14,491 nucleotides of DNA from CAZISM01 sp964541895 (GTDB lineage: Bacteria > Zhuqueibacterota > Zhuqueibacteria > Residuimicrobiales > Residuimicrobiaceae). The position numbers and the translations under genes are program-made. The DNA is taken from contig CAZISM010000130.1 in NCBI GenBank assembly GCA_964541895.1, positions 1 through 14,491 of the forward strand, read 5' to 3'. Positions 13,686 through 14,491 of the stretch are shown here, one piece after another. Positions within the stretch are counted from its first letter, which is position 1. Each line of letters starts with the position of its first letter. The notes under the pieces are model-generated. The model was not told where the DNA came from. It made no database searches and was given only the letters and a program-made list of their open reading frames with translations.

Positions 13686-14489
13686 TTAAGCCCCCCCATC
13701 GCCATGCCAAGCATAGCTCCAGCCGATGTTCATCGACGCCGGCGCGACTGAACGCAGCCAACGGTCGTTGAGGGCACTCGGCAAAGCCTGTGCTCTATCC
13801 CCCACTGGCCGAAGGCGGACAATGGCATCGGCAGCCAGGCCGTTGATGTGGGCGATCAGGTTTTCTCTCACCTGATCGAGGGATAATCCATGGTCGGCGA
13901 CCTCGAGGTCGATCATGGGGCGGGCATAAAGCGAAATAAATCGATATTTGACGGCCTGTTTTGCATCTGCAGGCAGGGTCAGAACCAGGAATCCCTTTGC
14001 CTCCTCCCTTTCCGCGAACGAGGTGCGCTCCGTCGAGCCCGGATAAAAAACCGGTGCAGCGAGCCTGTTACCGGCCAGATCGTGGGTCAAAATCTGAAAG
14101 CGATGAATGTGTCCGCTCAAAACCGCATGCAGTCCGGCAGGAATATCACTTCCTTTGATGACATCCGCACCGGATCGAAAGGTGAAATTCTGCGCCCCGA
14201 CTTGCGCCCCCTCCACGGCCTGATGCAAACACAGGAGTCGAATATCCGCTTCGCAGTTGTTCCATCCCGTTTTCGCCAACTCGCTTTTGAATAGTAATCG
14301 GGGAGTCCGGCGGACATTGGCAAAGCCGGCGATGGCCAACCGAAAGCCGCGCAGTGTCAACACCTGTGTTTGGGGCTGATGAAAGACAAAGATGCCGGAG
14401 TGGCTATCCAGGAGCGATCGGGGAATATTGGAGCGTTCGTGGTTGCCGGGAACAATGATCACAGGGATGCCCTGATCGGCGATGCGCAG
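13686..14489 (-). CDS. SbcD/Mre11-like metallophosphoesterase, C-terminal part (5' end outside window)
   Basis: The frame is open to the window edge, giving the last 267 residues. It shows the calcineurin-like phosphoesterase motifs VPGNHER near the start of the visible part, LCLHQAV, and LSGHIHRFQ, whose Asn and His residues bind two metal ions. YPGSTERTSFAEREEAKGFLVLTL is the typical end of the catalytic domain in SbcD, YhaO and Mre11 nucleases, and a shorter C-terminal cap follows. The likely role is a DNA exo/endonuclease in repair, usually partnered with an SbcC/Rad50-type ATPase, which would be encoded on the same strand outside the window or elsewhere. The first metal-binding motif (DxH) is beyond the edge. 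The gene ends with TAA at 13688-13686 after a run of seven C on the plus strand. Confidence 0.9.
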   Translation of the reverse strand: MRIADQGIPVIIVPGNHERSNIPRSLLDSHSGIFVFHQPQTQVLTLRGFRLAIAGFANVRRTPRLLFKSELAKTGWNNCEADIRLLCLHQAVEGAQVGAQNFTFRSGADVIKGSDIPAGLHAVLSGHIHRFQILTHDLAGNRLAAPVFYPGSTERTSFAEREEAKGFLVLTLPADAKQAVKYRFISLYARPMIDLEVADHGLSLDQVRENLIAHINGLAADAIVRLRPVGDRAQALPSALNDRWLRSVAPASMNIGWSYAWHGDGGA

Positions 14490-14491
14490 CA

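Noticed and set aside
1..14491. CRISPR arrays, rRNA, transposase or integrase genes
   Set aside because: No regularly spaced repeat-spacer array, no rRNA-like sequence and no transposase or integrase motif was seen on either strand.

Overview
The window looks like part of a scaffold from an uncultured, metagenome-derived bacterium. It contains an exact run of 100 Ns (3391-3490), the usual symbol for a scaffold gap of unknown size. Most genes are moderately GC-rich, and several carry strong Shine-Dalgarno sites (AAGGAG, GAGGAGG, AGGAGG). Promoter-like elements have a TTG-type -35, a 17-bp spacer and a TATTAT -10. The gene content (Tat-exported sulfatase, secreted glycosidase-like proteins, Gfo/Idh/MocA-type oxidoreductase, ConA-like lipoprotein, NifA-type sigma-54 activator) is common in polysaccharide-degrading lineages such as the FCB group, its candidate phyla (e.g. 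KSB1) and Planctomycetes-like bacteria. The lineage cannot be fixed from this sequence alone.

Layout. Positions 1-350 hold the 3' end of a sugar-nucleotide epimerase/dehydratase gene. A 715-bp AT-rich spacer follows, with a candidate promoter at 764-792. Then comes a GAF/AAA+/Fis sigma-54 activator (1066-2625) and, 51 bp later, a Tat-exported arylsulfatase-type gene (2677-3877) interrupted by the assembly gap. On the minus strand at 3874-4346 lies what appears to be a decayed gene for a small secreted protein. A well-formed promoter (4454-4482) precedes a two-gene unit: a large secreted glycoside-hydrolase-like protein (4503-6887) and a secreted beta-propeller protein with three S-x-D-G-x-x-W repeats (6944-8593). 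Converging on it are a ConA-like lipoprotein (9306-8656) and a Gfo/Idh/MocA oxidoreductase that has lost its nucleotide-binding N-terminus (10703-9552). Together, 1066-10703 resembles a locus for attacking a sulfated polysaccharide or glycoconjugate, partly in decay.

At 10722-11687 is a UvrC-like GIY-YIG nuclease of the Cho type, apparently transcribed without a leader. A 560-bp non-coding stretch (11688-12246) is rich in short palindromes and a 13-bp tandem repeat. Next is a visibly AT-rich island (about 12250-13680). It encodes a lipoprotein whose signal peptide and body are separated by a GGCA tetranucleotide duplication, and whose C-terminus is a Gly/Cys-rich hydrophobic tail. A small membrane protein follows it. 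This pair is the most novel-looking item, and its composition suggests horizontal acquisition. The window ends inside an SbcD/Mre11-like metallophosphoesterase gene on the minus strand (13686-14491).
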